Positions 21,407-32,799 of a stretch of 64,000 nt of DNA are shown piece after piece. A program made the translations under genes and the position numbers. The stretch is taken from positions 41,221,793-41,285,792 of the forward strand of contig NC_077238.1 of the NCBI RefSeq assembly GCF_947179165.1, written 5' to 3'. Under the pieces are notes generated by a model. It did no database searches. It was given only the letters and a program-made list of their open reading frames with translations, and was not told the DNA's origin. Numbering within the stretch: the stretch's first letter is position 1; each line of letters opens with the position of its first letter. Origin of the DNA: Solanum dulcamara (Eukaryota; Streptophyta; Magnoliopsida; Solanales; Solanaceae).

Positions 21407-23675
21407 TGTAAGATCCCAGATGTTGGAAAGTAGGAAAACGAGAAACAAAAGATGAATTCCTAAAAAATGTAGCTTTTGAACCAGGTGGCCTTCACGAGAA
21501 CCATTAAGGACCATGAAAAGAACCATGGGCCGTGCAAAGCCATCGTAGTTCATGCCCTATCAAGTCGGTTTCAGAGGTAAGGACCTGGAGGGGCCACTAT
21601 GAACCGTTGTTCATACACGAGCCATTATGGCTCCCATGGTAGACACCCCTACAGGTCTCCTATCATGGTCACTTCCATGACCTATGTTAACGGACCGTAT
21701 TTTCCTCCTCGGACTATGAAGATATCTATGGAGGACGTCCTGACACCATCTCTTCAAACCCTCAGAATGCAACTCTAAGGAAACCACCATGCCTGACCAC
21801 CATGGACTGTGGTTCCCATAATAGGCCCTAGTAGGTATCATGATGGGCATCCTTACCAAAACACTTTGAAGAAAATTCGCAAGTCCCTCACCACGGAGGG
21901 GACCATGATCAGTGGTGATGGTCCATCCTGAGTTTTGGATTTAATTTTAATGAGGGATATTTCAATCTTTTTCCTATATATCTTTAATGAATGTGTATAG
22001 TTTTAGGGACTAAATTCCTAACTATTAACTACCCTAAAGTCTTCTAACCCTGATATTCTCTCCATAATCCCTAAATCACACAACCTTCTCTCCCAATTTT
22101 TCTCTCAAGGCCTCCTCCTCCCTTAAGAAAATCAAGAGGGTTTTTCAAGGTCAAGCTTCCAATCTCTACAATTTAGGGTTCATCAATATCAAGGTATGTG
22201 GGACTTTATCCATGGGTACCTTTCACCAATGGAATACCAAAGAGCTTTTCTCAATTCTCTTATGATTCCTTCAATTAACAGCCCTAATTGCATTATTTTC
22301 ATTGGATCTTCTCAATTATGATATTCTTAAATGTTATTAGTCCTATTATTCATAACTCACATCATATTGCATGATTTTAAGTTGAATTTTAATGATCCAT
22401 CATATATGTTAGTTTGAAGTATGATTTTGAGATATGATCATGATTTTCAAGTTATATTCTATGGAAGATTTATGCTATGAGTTAAAGATTCTTTATGCAA
22501 AGAAGTTTGTGAATGATGATTCTATGATGTTTTAAGAAAAGTTAAAGATAGGGAAAGTTAAGTCCCTAAAGATGTTTATGATCAAAGATATGTAATGATA
22601 GAAGGCCGACACCGACACTGCAAGAGTTATATAACATATGAGCTAATCATATGCTTCTATTATGATGATGTTAGATGAGCTATTTTTATGATGTTTTTAT
22701 AAATATGGATTGATAGGTAGTTACATTCTTTCCCCATGATGTTTATGATCATGTCGTATGAGTTTCGTTGGGATATTTACTAGACATCGAGAGGACTTTT
22801 AGGTGAGGTCCGGTCTGGTAACGCAATAAGTTACCCAATGGAATCCCTGTAGCAACCTTTAGTCCCAAACTAGGTTGTCTGCGTACATTTACATATGCCA
22901 ATATGGAGAAGCTAATGGATCCACATAGCCTAGTTAAACAGTTACCTCATGGAGTATGTCATGGCAAGGTAGTCTCTCTTGTCTTGATGCAGAAGTCATC
23001 GAATTCCATGTACTAGCTTCCATGGTCTTATATGTTGTTTAGAGGTACTATCCCACATAGTTTCAATTGAGTTATGAGTTCTTATGATGATTATGAGATT
23101 TTTTTGATGCATTGACCAATAAGATAAATATTTTAATATTTTCATGTTTACTCATACTTTTAATGATATTGGTCTTGCATACATGATTCATATTGATTAT
23201 GTTCCATGTTTACTGCTCATGAATATTCTCATATACTTAGTGCATTCTATGTACTAACACATACTTTTTGCCTGAATGTAGGGACCGACGATCATGTTCA
23301 TCCTCTTCTCACTCATGGCTAAAGTTTACTATTAGTTTCTTATTGGTGAGTCCTCATAGTTTGAGGACATGAAATTTATTTCTCATTTAATAGTTATACT
23401 TCATTACTTCTATGTTGTCTATTGGGTGAGCTGGGAGATTTTCTAAAGCCCCCATCTAGCATTAGAGGCATGTTATATAGTGAGAGTCTATGTTGTCTTT
23501 TATATTTCGCAATTGAGACTTATATCCCATTTGAGATTTTGCTTTTGTATTTTTGATTTTGTTTATCGCTTATTACCTTATGTATACTCACGAATATTAT
23601 GCTAAGAGGCTTGGTTGGATTCCTTTAGGATTCTAATCGATGTGTTATGACTAGGCCCTTGGTCGAATTGTGACA
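21407..23675 (+). repeat. Element E 3' LTR
   Basis: Begins TGTAAGATCCCAG and ends GAATTGTGACA, followed by the duplication aaaag. It aligns along its full length with 2977-5246. U3 carries a series of CCATGGT, CCATGAA and CCGTGG motifs on both strands (21480-21930). Confidence 0.92.
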
Positions 23676-23680
23676 AAAAG

Positions 23681-23873
23681 GGATATTGCCGAGTTTGTGG
23701 CTAAATGTCTAAATTGTAAACAAGTGAAAGCTAAGCATTAAAAATTGGAATTTTTGGCTCTAGATATTGAAATTCCTAAATGGAAGTGGGAAGCCTAGAA
23801 TATGGACTTCATTATATGTTTGGCTCGTACTCGTAGACAACATGATTCGATTTGGGTAATTTTCCACCGTATG
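23681..23873 (+). pseudogene. Element D integrase, middle piece
   Basis: Directly after element E it resumes DIAEFVAKCLNCKQVKAKH, with both Cys of the HHCC zinc finger, and then IEIPKWKWEA-stop-NMDFI, which includes the first catalytic Asp. It ends ARTRRQHDSIWVIFHRM, where A2 enters. The next codon (Thr of RMTKSA) is found at 48469. Confidence 0.88.
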
Positions 23874-24496
23874 TGTTACACCCCGTACTTTTGTACCTTA
23901 AAAGGTTCTTAAGCTTCTTAAGTATCTTGAATGGTTCTTATGTTTTTGGAAGGATTCTTAAGTTTCTTAAAGCTTCTTAAAGCTTCTCAAGCTTCTTAGA
24001 AGTTACCATGGAAGCCGAATAGTCCATAATGCTATCAAACAACTCTAAGAAAGGGAGAATGTGACACCTCATGATAAGGAAGATTGGAAATAGCGTTATA
24101 AGAATCCGGAAGAAGTTGGAGACCAAATAATAAGTCATAGGACTCGACTTAATTACGTAAGTTACCAACTAGGAAATCTTACACACTTAAGCTACTTGAG
24201 TACATATCAATCTTACGTAGCAGGGATTACATAGGTTCGTAAAGTAAGATGAGATTACGAACCCACGAGGATGAAAAGAGAGTGATACGTGGAAGCATGA
24301 GAGAGTGCCACATGGCAGCAAAGGAGAGTGCCATATGGCAGCAGCTTAAGAAAGAGGGTGGACCCCACCTGTCGCATGGCAGCCTATGGTAGGAGGAAGG
24401 GATGTGTTAGCCCAATGAGGGCTTGACAGGTGTCACCATTTAGAGCTTGACATGTGTCACCACTTAGGGGTTGACACATGTCACCCCCTAAAGTAG

Positions 24497-24549
<53 letters not shown>

Positions 24550-27406
24550 GTTATGAATCATTCTTATCTACAATAAAGTCATTTATCTTCCTAGTTTAAG
24601 AGACTTCTAGAGGAAGAAAAAAGAGAAGAAAAATCTTGAACTATAGAGAGAGTAGGTTCGGCCAAGGAGAAACAAAGGTAAGCCTCCGATTTCATTTTGT
24701 GAATTAATTATCTAGGATATAACAAGATGTTATGAAGATGTTAGTAATGTAAATTGATGGTTTGGATCAGCACCAAAATGTTGGCATGCAGCCACAAAGT
24801 TTTAGTCGCGCTAAAGGAACTTCCGAGGCATATTTTGGCGAGTTTGATGAGTTTTGGGCAAGGTAAGGTTTTCCCTTTCAAATTGGAGTTTATGATAATT
24901 TTATAAGGTGTATTACATGTATTAAATAAGGTTGTAAGTGGAAAAATTGTATAAGGATGCTTGACGTTAGAAATAAACTAAATTGAAGTCATCATAGCTA
25001 AATTGAAGTCCCGTAGGGTGTTGTGATTGTGGGACGTGGTTGTAGCTGGTGTGTTTGTGTTTTGTAGGGATTTAAAGGGTTCTAAAAAGTGTGTGGGTTC
25101 TGCTAGTATCATCCACATGACCTCCCGTGTAGTATGGTTAAAGGTTTTACCAAATAAAGGTTAAAAACTCTATTTTTGTATCATAGTTTTGAGCTAGTTG
25201 TTTGGAGTTGTATTGGGTAATGTTGAAGTGTTTTATTTATATATATGATGCTTTTTGTTGTTATTGGTATGGTTGTTTAAATTTTGACAGAGTGAAATCT
25301 CAAAGATGTTGAAGTTGTAGGAAAGATGCTGCCCAATTTTCGGTAACTTTGGAAATAGTAATAAACTAGTCGAGGGTATTGGATAAGAAAATGATTCCTA
25401 TAGGTATTTGGTTGTAGAGTTGGAAATAGGAAAGAGAAAGCACATTAACCTCAGTATTACTCTCATGTTATTAGGTCAAGGAGGTAACGAGGTGAGTTGG
25501 ATTACAGTTAATCCACAAAAGGTATGTGAACCTTACCCTTTCTTTTCTTTTGGCATATCTTAGCCTTAAGCTATATATATATATATGAAATTTGGGAGTC
25601 ATTCCATTCATAAAGCGTTGAGTAGGATTCAAGACACTTGTTCACTTCTGGATGTTAGAACTCCTGCAATAAGTAGAGTCCTCTCCTTTCAAGTCTTCTG
25701 TAGGATGATAACTAGTACATATAAGGCTTGCTTATTTCTCTCTTTGAAAGGGGCTTAAGGTAAGGGAAATGATGTTTGATATGAGTTTAGAGATAATTCC
25801 ATCTAGAGGTTCCGGGCGTAATTCGTGACTCATAGTCACTTCTGAATACTAAGGGTCCTAAATAAGTTATATTACTACTCCCGAACCACCTATATGTTGA
25901 ATAGTAAGTGGAAATATAAGCTCCTATTATGCAAGGCTCTGAGAGGATAAATGTCTTTGTTTGCATGAGTTGTATCTCTGATTGCATAAATTGTATCTTT
26001 GATTGTATAAATTGTGTGGCATTATCTTGGTACACGTCTATGGTTCCTAAGGCCCTAATTGATGAAATCCCTAATAACATCTAAAGGGTACCTCAGAGAA
26101 TTACTTTCCTAGTTTTCAAGGGATGATTCACTTGACTGTTTCATTGAGTCTCAGGAGATGACCTAGTTGCATATGATTTCTCACTACTCCACTCGTGCAT
26201 ATGGTAACCCTTCTTTCACTAAGTCCAACGATGGGCCGAGAACGTTATTGTGCATAGCTTTATTACTCCTTCACTGAGTCCCAGGCTGGCTATGTCTATA
26301 TATGTATGAAGTATACAATGATGAAATGCCTTATACGATAAAGTTGAAGCATATGATGACGCCTTATGTGATAAAGTTATTCACGATAAAATGTGGATAA
26401 AGCCATACGTTCCTCGGTATGTTTTAAATTATGGATCGGGCCGAATGTTCCTCGATATATTTTACTATGTGACAATGGCACTGAGTCCCATAAAGGGGCC
26501 GAGTGCGGTACGTTATGTACACTACTCTTTCACTGAGTCCCTCACTAAAGGTCCGGATACCTGTAGGCATGCATATGAAAATATAAGGATACACTTGTGA
26601 CCCTAAGCCCCATAGTGGACCGGATGTACTATGATGACATATACGATAAGATTATGCCGTATACGATGATACGATACTATGTACGATGACCTGATGAAAT
26701 AATATACATGATGAGAGGGGATGATGCTATGGTGATATGGTAATATTATAAAATAGTTATGATACCGGGTTCCTTAGTGAGCCGGGCACACTGTATGATG
26801 ATGTATATGACTACATTTCCTAAGGTGCAGGTACATTAATTTATTAATTGTTAAACTTGTCTGTTGCATGCTTGTTTCAGTTATGGTCTCAGCTATGATG
26901 TGTTATATTTTACATACTAAGTACATATATCGTACTGACCTACTTTTCTTTAGAGGGGGGCTAAGTTTCATGCCTACAAGTATAAGTACTTACTTTGGAG
27001 ATCCGTTATCTTAGGACTCCCACTTAGCTATGTCGGAAGTGCTCCATTATTTCGGAGCATAACTTTTAGTGCTGATCGTATAATGTATATAGTTGTTTAT
27101 TCAGGGGTACGGCGGGGGCTCTGTCCCACCTTATGTCACTGTTAATATTCTTAGAGATATGTAGACATATGTATGTTGGTTGTTTACGATTTTGATTCTA
27201 TTGTGCCTATATGACATATTATAAATGTTATTATGTTAAGGCAGCCTAGTCGGCCCTGGCATGACATTGTGCAAATGAAAGAGGCTATATGTAGACGAAT
27301 TGCTATCACCCTCTCGATTTTTGTGTATAGTTCTTATAGTTGAGGTTTATATATACGGGGGTCTAGGTCGGACCCCAGTCACGGCCTACAGAGTTGGGTC
27401 ATGACA
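23874..27406 (+). repeat. A2 5' LTR
   Basis: TGTTACACCCCGTACTTTTG to TGGGTCATGACA. It has three tandem GACAYGTGTCACC-type boxes (24427-24490), a TA microsatellite at the TATA position, and several GAGTCCC/GGGCCG units (26210-26790). A 3-4-fold TGATTGCATAAATTGTRTCT repeat occurs near 25965-26020. Confidence 0.92.
24499..24532. repeat. (TA)17 microsatellite at the LTR TATA region
   Basis: 34 bp of TA followed by three GATATA units (24533-24548). The 3' LTR has only about six TA at the same place (near 45661), so it expanded after insertion. Confidence 0.92.
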
Positions 27407-27410
27407 GAAG

Positions 27411-27422
27411 TGGTATCAGAGC
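27411..27422 (+). other. A2 primer-binding site
   Basis: TGGTATCAGAGC, a perfect match to the initiator Met-tRNA 3' complement, 4 bp after the LTR. Confidence 0.92.
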
Positions 27423-28168
27423 GTTCCTTCCTCGGAATGTCTACAGACCGTGTCTAGTAGAGTCTTGTTTATCGGTGTGTTACACGCCACATCTATAAAT
27501 AGGAGGTTACAGGGAATTTAGGATGTCACCTTTCTTTCATATCTAAGATCGTATGATAGAGCCTAGCCATATGACATAAAATTCCTTTTTCTAACCTTTG
27601 GTTTTAGCTGAAGAACGACATCGACAGAAGAAAAAGATTGATGATATTGGAAGCTACCCAGTATATAGGTAAGTAATGGTGTGAAAGAGGCATGCTGGAT
27701 AAGGTAAGAAGATTGAAATATTATTGAAATGTAAAGTCGAAGATTGAAGGGAAAAATAGACAGGAAAGTGTAACAGGTGCAAATCGAGTTGAATATACCA
27801 AGTAAGTCTATTATTTTATACTGTTGTTGATATTGGGCGCCCTGTGTGGCGGTGATATGAATATATATATGTTGGCCCTATGAGGTATTGTTGGTATTTC
27901 CTGAGTGCAGGTTTGGGATAGTAAGGAATATAGAGGAAACTCTGTCAATTTTGTTTTTTGAAATAAAAAGAAAAGGAGATATAAGGTTGTAGTATATCTT
28001 GAGAGATTGTATCCACGATAACGATAAGATCCGACTAAACTAGGAGTACAACTGACTTTGGAAAATAAGTAAATTGTGGTATAGGTTATAATTAGAAGGT
28101 CGATACTGATATGGTGAGAAGAATGGTGATGGATATGAACGTCTTAAGACTTCCTACGAGGTATTAAG
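27423..28168 (+). other. A2 leader and first interior part
   Basis: Shares GACCGTGTCTAGTAGAGTCT, GATATTGGGCGCCCTGTG and the GAGTGCAGG block with A1, A3 and B. It is non-coding and ends where B enters. Confidence 0.75.
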
Positions 28169-31100
28169 TGTCACAACCCTACCCCGTAGGCCGCGAATGG
28201 GGTCCGACCTGGACCTCCTGTATACCTAAGTATCAACTGTGGTCAAATTGAACTATAATTAAAACAATATCATGTAACTGAGCCCCATTGGGCGATAACA
28301 TTTTCATAAACCTGTAGCCCTTTTTGTTTGCATCATAACATGAAAGGGCATGCAAGCCAACAAGGCTGCCATAACATAATAACATATACCATACATTATG
28401 TAGACCCAGCTGAATCAAACTGATATACACAACCCACATATATATGTCTGCAGACCTCTAAAAATATTAACAACAACATATGGCAGGATAAGGGCCCCGC
28501 CATACCCCTGAATAAACAAAATAATTTTATACATCAGTGGTCAGTATCAAAAACTAGGCTTCGATACAATGGAGCCTCTTCCAGCTGAGCTGAGCGGGAT
28601 CCTAAGATGACGGACTCCCAAAACCTATACCTGTACCTGTGGGCATGAAACGCAGCCCCCTCAAAAGAATGGGGTAAGTATGACATATGTACTGAGTACA
28701 TAAATCATAACATAACACAACTGGAAGCATATCTGAAATAGAGAAGCAGGGGGTATATTATCAAATCAGCAATTTATACCTGGGAAAGTAAAATCATGCA
28801 TGCTTAAATTTTCAACATAGCCGGCCCTATCAGGGACCCAGTGAATCATATCTGTAGTACCATCACCTCCTTATTACAACACATCATCACATCATCATAT
28901 ATATACATACATACTCGGCCCTCTAGTAAAGGCGCAATGAACAATGCAGTGGAATTATGCATGATTACTATTCCCGGCCCAGGCACGATGAAAGAAGTGG
29001 TACAGTATACATGACTAGAGTAGTGAGAAACCAAACACAATTTAAATCATTATCGGATACTCAATAAATTCATCAGGTGAATCATCCCTAGAGATCAGGG
29101 CAGAAAGTATCTGACATATACCCTCTAAATGTCACTAACTACTATGTAAAAGGGAGTTTTGGAAATCTTAGACATATACCAGTGTGAAATATCTTATAGA
29201 AGTCCAAGCATTGGTTATCTCAGAGCCTTTTTTAAAAAGAAAGGAGCTTAGTGGAATCAATCACTACACAGTCATATAGAAGACTCGAAGAGTAGGAGTT
29301 TAACTACTTTAAAAGTCTTAATATCCAGAAGTGATTCAGAGTCCTGAAGTCATATTCATAACCTAAGAGTGAAGTTTCCCCGAAGGTTTCATCATCCATA
29401 GCTTACATCTAAGACATGCCAAAAGGAAGAGAAAAGATAGGCTTTACATACCTATGTCAAAAACATGCCAAGAGAGAGCTTCACATTCCTCTTGTGAGTT
29501 ACTCTTTATCCCATTTGCCTCATCGTCCTTTTAAACTATTCAACATGAAAGTAATACGAATATCAACAACTCTTAGCTTTCCATCATATTAGGTTGCACC
29601 TTAGTATTCATGGAATCTATTTCCTTGTTCGTCTCCTCGACTAGTTCTTTAATTAGTTAAGGCATTAACGAATATTGGGCAGCACCTCCCCTATAATATG
29701 CCCTATCCAAATTTTCAATTACATCCCTAATCACTAAATAAAATGAACAAAAATAACCTGTATCATATCTTTAAGAAATTCGCATCAACAATATAAAAAA
29801 TAAACTCCAAACGACTTGCTCGAAACTACGATACCAAAAGAGGGTCTCTAGTCTTTGTTTCGCAACACCTTTAATTATATGAAATGAGGGGTCGTGTGGA
29901 TGCAACCATAACCATACACACCCCTATTAGAACACATTTAGTCCCTGCAACAAAACACCACACACCTGCAGCAGCACCTCACAAGAACAACACTTTACTT
30001 CGATGACAATTCAACTATAACGACTCCAACTTAGTTTATTTCGAACGTCAACCATTTCTATGATGTTTTCACATTTACAGCTACCTAAAAAACATATAAT
30101 ACACTTATTAACAATACCATAAACTCCAAATTAAGAGGAGAAATGTTACCTTACCCGAAATTGGCCAAAACTCTCAAATTGCAACTCGGAACTTATCCAA
30201 ACGTGCTAAAATTAAGCGGGTTATTTATGTCCCTCCTCCGCTGCCCCAAATTGGAATTTTTGGTTATCAAACACTATTATATAACCGTGGTACACCTCAA
30301 ATAATTAATTCACAGAACAAAACTCAGAGGCTTACCTTGGCAGCCCCCAAACCCGTAGCCCTCCTTTCCTTGTCTCCAACATTTTCCTTCAGCTTTCTCT
30401 TGTTTGTTCCAAGTGTAAATCTGAAGTTATAGTTCTGTAGACATCGTAATATACATATATACATCTCTACATGGTTTAGGAATACCGTAGATAATTAATT
30501 TGCAGAGAGAAAGTTAGAAACCTACCTTAGTTTCTTCTAAACCATGGCTGCCTCCTTTGCTCTTCTCACGTTTTTCCTTTCTTTTTGGCTGCTGTTTTGG
30601 ATAGAAAATGTGACTAATAGTAAATTAACATATAGATATATGTTGCCTTAGTGGGTGACATATGTCATCCCCTAAGGGTGACACGTGTCAGCCCCTAAAG
30701 GTGACAGGTGCTCGGCCCCCATTGGGTCAACACATACATGCTGCCAATAAGGGGATGCCATGTGGAATGGGGTCCACCTCCCCCCAAGCAGGTGGGTCAC
30801 CTACTTGACCAAAGTATGTGGGTCACCTTCTTGCTTGAGGTTCTGCCACGTGTCACTCCTCTATTCGCTGCTACGTGTCATCTTTTCCCCGTTCTTGTGG
30901 GTTTGTAATATCTTCCTATTTTAGGAGCCTATGTAATCTGTGCTACATAAGCTTGGTATGTACTTAAGTAGCTCAAGTATGTAAGACCTCTAAGTTAGTA
31001 TCTTACGTAGGTAAGTCGAGTCCTACGACTCATCACTTGGCCTCCAATTCCTTCCGAATTCTTATGATTCTATTTCCAAACTTCTCTACTATGGGGTATC

Positions 31101-31211
31101 ACATTCTCCCTTTCTTAGAGTTGTTTGATAGTGTCATAGCATATCCGGCTCACATGATAATGTATAAGGAACTTATAAGATATTCTGAGTTTAAAAGTGT
31201 GGGGTGTAACA
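28169..31211 (-). repeat. B 3' LTR
   Basis: 3043 bp, read on the minus strand from TGTTACACCCC to GGTTGTGACA. It contains the CCCC-loop-GGGG hairpin near 28657-28675 and, in U3, GTGACACGTGTC-type boxes (30655-30715) plus CACCTACTTG/CAGGTGGG palindrome relics near 30790-30850. Confidence 0.92.
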
Positions 31212-31226
31212 TCCTTCCCCCTTTAG
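31212..31226 (-). other. B polypurine tract
   Basis: CTAAAGGGGGAAGGA on the minus strand, directly upstream of the 3' LTR, with the TAACATTTGGGGATGAATGT box before it. Confidence 0.85.
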
Positions 31227-31289
31227 AACATTCATCCCCAAATGTTAAACAAAATTTCCCTTAGCACCTTATACAAATCATAGGGAGAT

Positions 31290-32330
31290 TCTTTACTACT
31301 TCCATAACACATACTTCTATCCAAGTACTTAATATATGAGTTTCAGGAGTTGGGGTTACCTGCAAACATCGGAAATAGGTGTGAATACTTGTGTTTCATG
31401 TTCTCTTCAGCTTCCCCAATCATCCTCTTTCTATTTTTGGTTTTGCCACAGTATCTTGATGGAAGGAACGTCTTTAGACTACAATCATCTAGTTTTTGAT
31501 CTAAGATAGTGATAGGTTGATCCTCATAGGATTCTATTTCCTAGACATCATCTATGGAATATAGCCTGGGTGGCTCGTCAGTACCCTTGCGAAGCATCCC
31601 TATCGGATGGACTGGGCGTATAGTTTTCAAATAAGGTTGGAAGCTTAACTTAGCAGCCACTTTGCCCACCTTACAAGCAACTTGATACCGTCTAATATAT
31701 TTTGGGTTAAGTTTCTTTTTTTTGGGTGACCCTGTTATGAACATCCAATCATCAATTTGAACTTTTTATGTCGATGGCGATTATCTGTATATTATTTCTT
31801 TGACTCTGGGCTGCTAATCCTTAGCTTGATCAATCATGTTGGGGACCTTTAGCTTAGTCTCTCTAATATCGCCCTATCTAGTAGGGGACTTACACATCTT
31901 GCTCTACCAGTCTTGTACGGGGCCATTGGGATACTAGAGTAGTAACCATTATGGTAGGAAACTAGATAAGTGATGGATAATCATCCCAGCTACCTTCGAA
32001 GTTAATTTTCTGTTATGCGACATATACTCTAGCGTCTAATAGTGCGCTCAGTCTATTTAATAGCTCGAGGGAAAATGCGATACTAAGACCTATTTTCTCC
32101 TGATCTCTTCTTGGGCTAATCTCACAACATTAATTATAATTGAAGTCCCTCTATCTGAGATATTAGCTGAGGAAGCCTCACAGAACCTTACTACCTCCTT
32201 GTCCTATAACTTCACCTAGTTCCAGCTGCATAAGTCGTCTTGCTTGAAGGCAAATGGGCTGATTTGTTAGCCTTCTCGCAATAACCCGTATAGTACCCTA
32301 CTCTTGAAGAGTATAGCATAGGTACATAAT
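31290..32330 (-). pseudogene. B integrase core and C-terminal/chromodomain remnant
   Basis: In element direction, 32200-32110 reads VVRFCEASSANISDRGTS, with the core SDRG Asp; 32060-31890 gives TERTIRR and then YYSSIPMAPYKTGRARC; 31744-31541 is open: MFITGSPKKKKLNPKYIRRY, QVACKVGKVAAKLS, IRPVHPIGMLRKGTDEPP. 31500-31370 gives ILDQKL and EAEENMKHKYSHLFP, the chromodomain-type end. Many stops. It would have inserted the element's cDNA. No RT or gag is readable upstream of it. Confidence 0.82.
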
Positions 32331-32679
32331 GACGTTGATAATTTGGGAATGCTTAGCCTCATATAGTCCTTCTCGTTTTTTTTTCAAACTTTAACTGGCA
32401 CTTCATCCTTTGGATTTTGCTTCTCAATCCTTAAAGTTAGCTGCCAAGTGGTGTCGAAATTTCCTTGCCCACTGGCCCATATAGCCATTCTGTGGTTTGC
32501 CTCTCATTAACTGGTACTACGTTGACGAACTGTGGCATTTGAGTGCGTCGTCAATTAGCAATTAGCTAATCCTTCTTGTCTTGCTTAAATACGTTTTACA
32601 ATACCCTTAATAAAACTTATAGTACTCCAGGAACATAATCTCATATCATTTCTCCGCCGCTAGTTCAGATTCTTCCATC

Positions 32680-32799
32680 TCGCGTGATCACACCCGCACA
32701 ATCGCACTAAATTCCACCAAAATTTAGAGGTTAACTGTGCTTGGGCAAGAGTAATACTGGGATGGGCGACCTCTCTAGGAAGTCTTCGTGTCATGTTTC
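32680..32799 (+). pseudogene. 5S rRNA-derived segment inside B (antisense to B)
   Basis: Plus-strand text follows the 5S gene order: GCGTGATCACACCCGCAC (5S: GCGATCATACCAGCAC), AGGTTAACTGTGCTTGGGCA (AAGTTAAGCGTGCTTGGGCG), AGAGTAATACTGGGATGGGC (AGAGTAGTACTAGGATGGGT), GACCTCTCTAGGAAGTCTTC, GTGTCATGTTTC. Length is about 120 bp, as in a full 5S. It has small insertions and deletions near 32700-32730 and is the most decayed of the three copies. A functional rRNA gene is unlikely. Confidence 0.85.

Larger units (their letters stand above)
2977..23675 (+). mobile_element. Element E: Ty3-gypsy (Tekay/Del-like) with both LTRs and nested insertions
   Basis: The LTRs are 2977-5246 (2270 bp) and 21407-23675 (2269 bp), flanked by the direct repeat aaaag (2972-2976 and 23676-23680). 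A PBS follows the 5' LTR and a polypurine tract precedes the 3' LTR. In between are a gag start, protease, RT, RNase H, integrase and chromodomain remnants in gypsy order. The coding part is interrupted by A1 at the RT/RNase H boundary and by LINE G1 before integrase. Most of gag is missing. The LTRs differ from each other clearly more than A1's do, in keeping with E being older than its guest. Confidence 0.93.
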
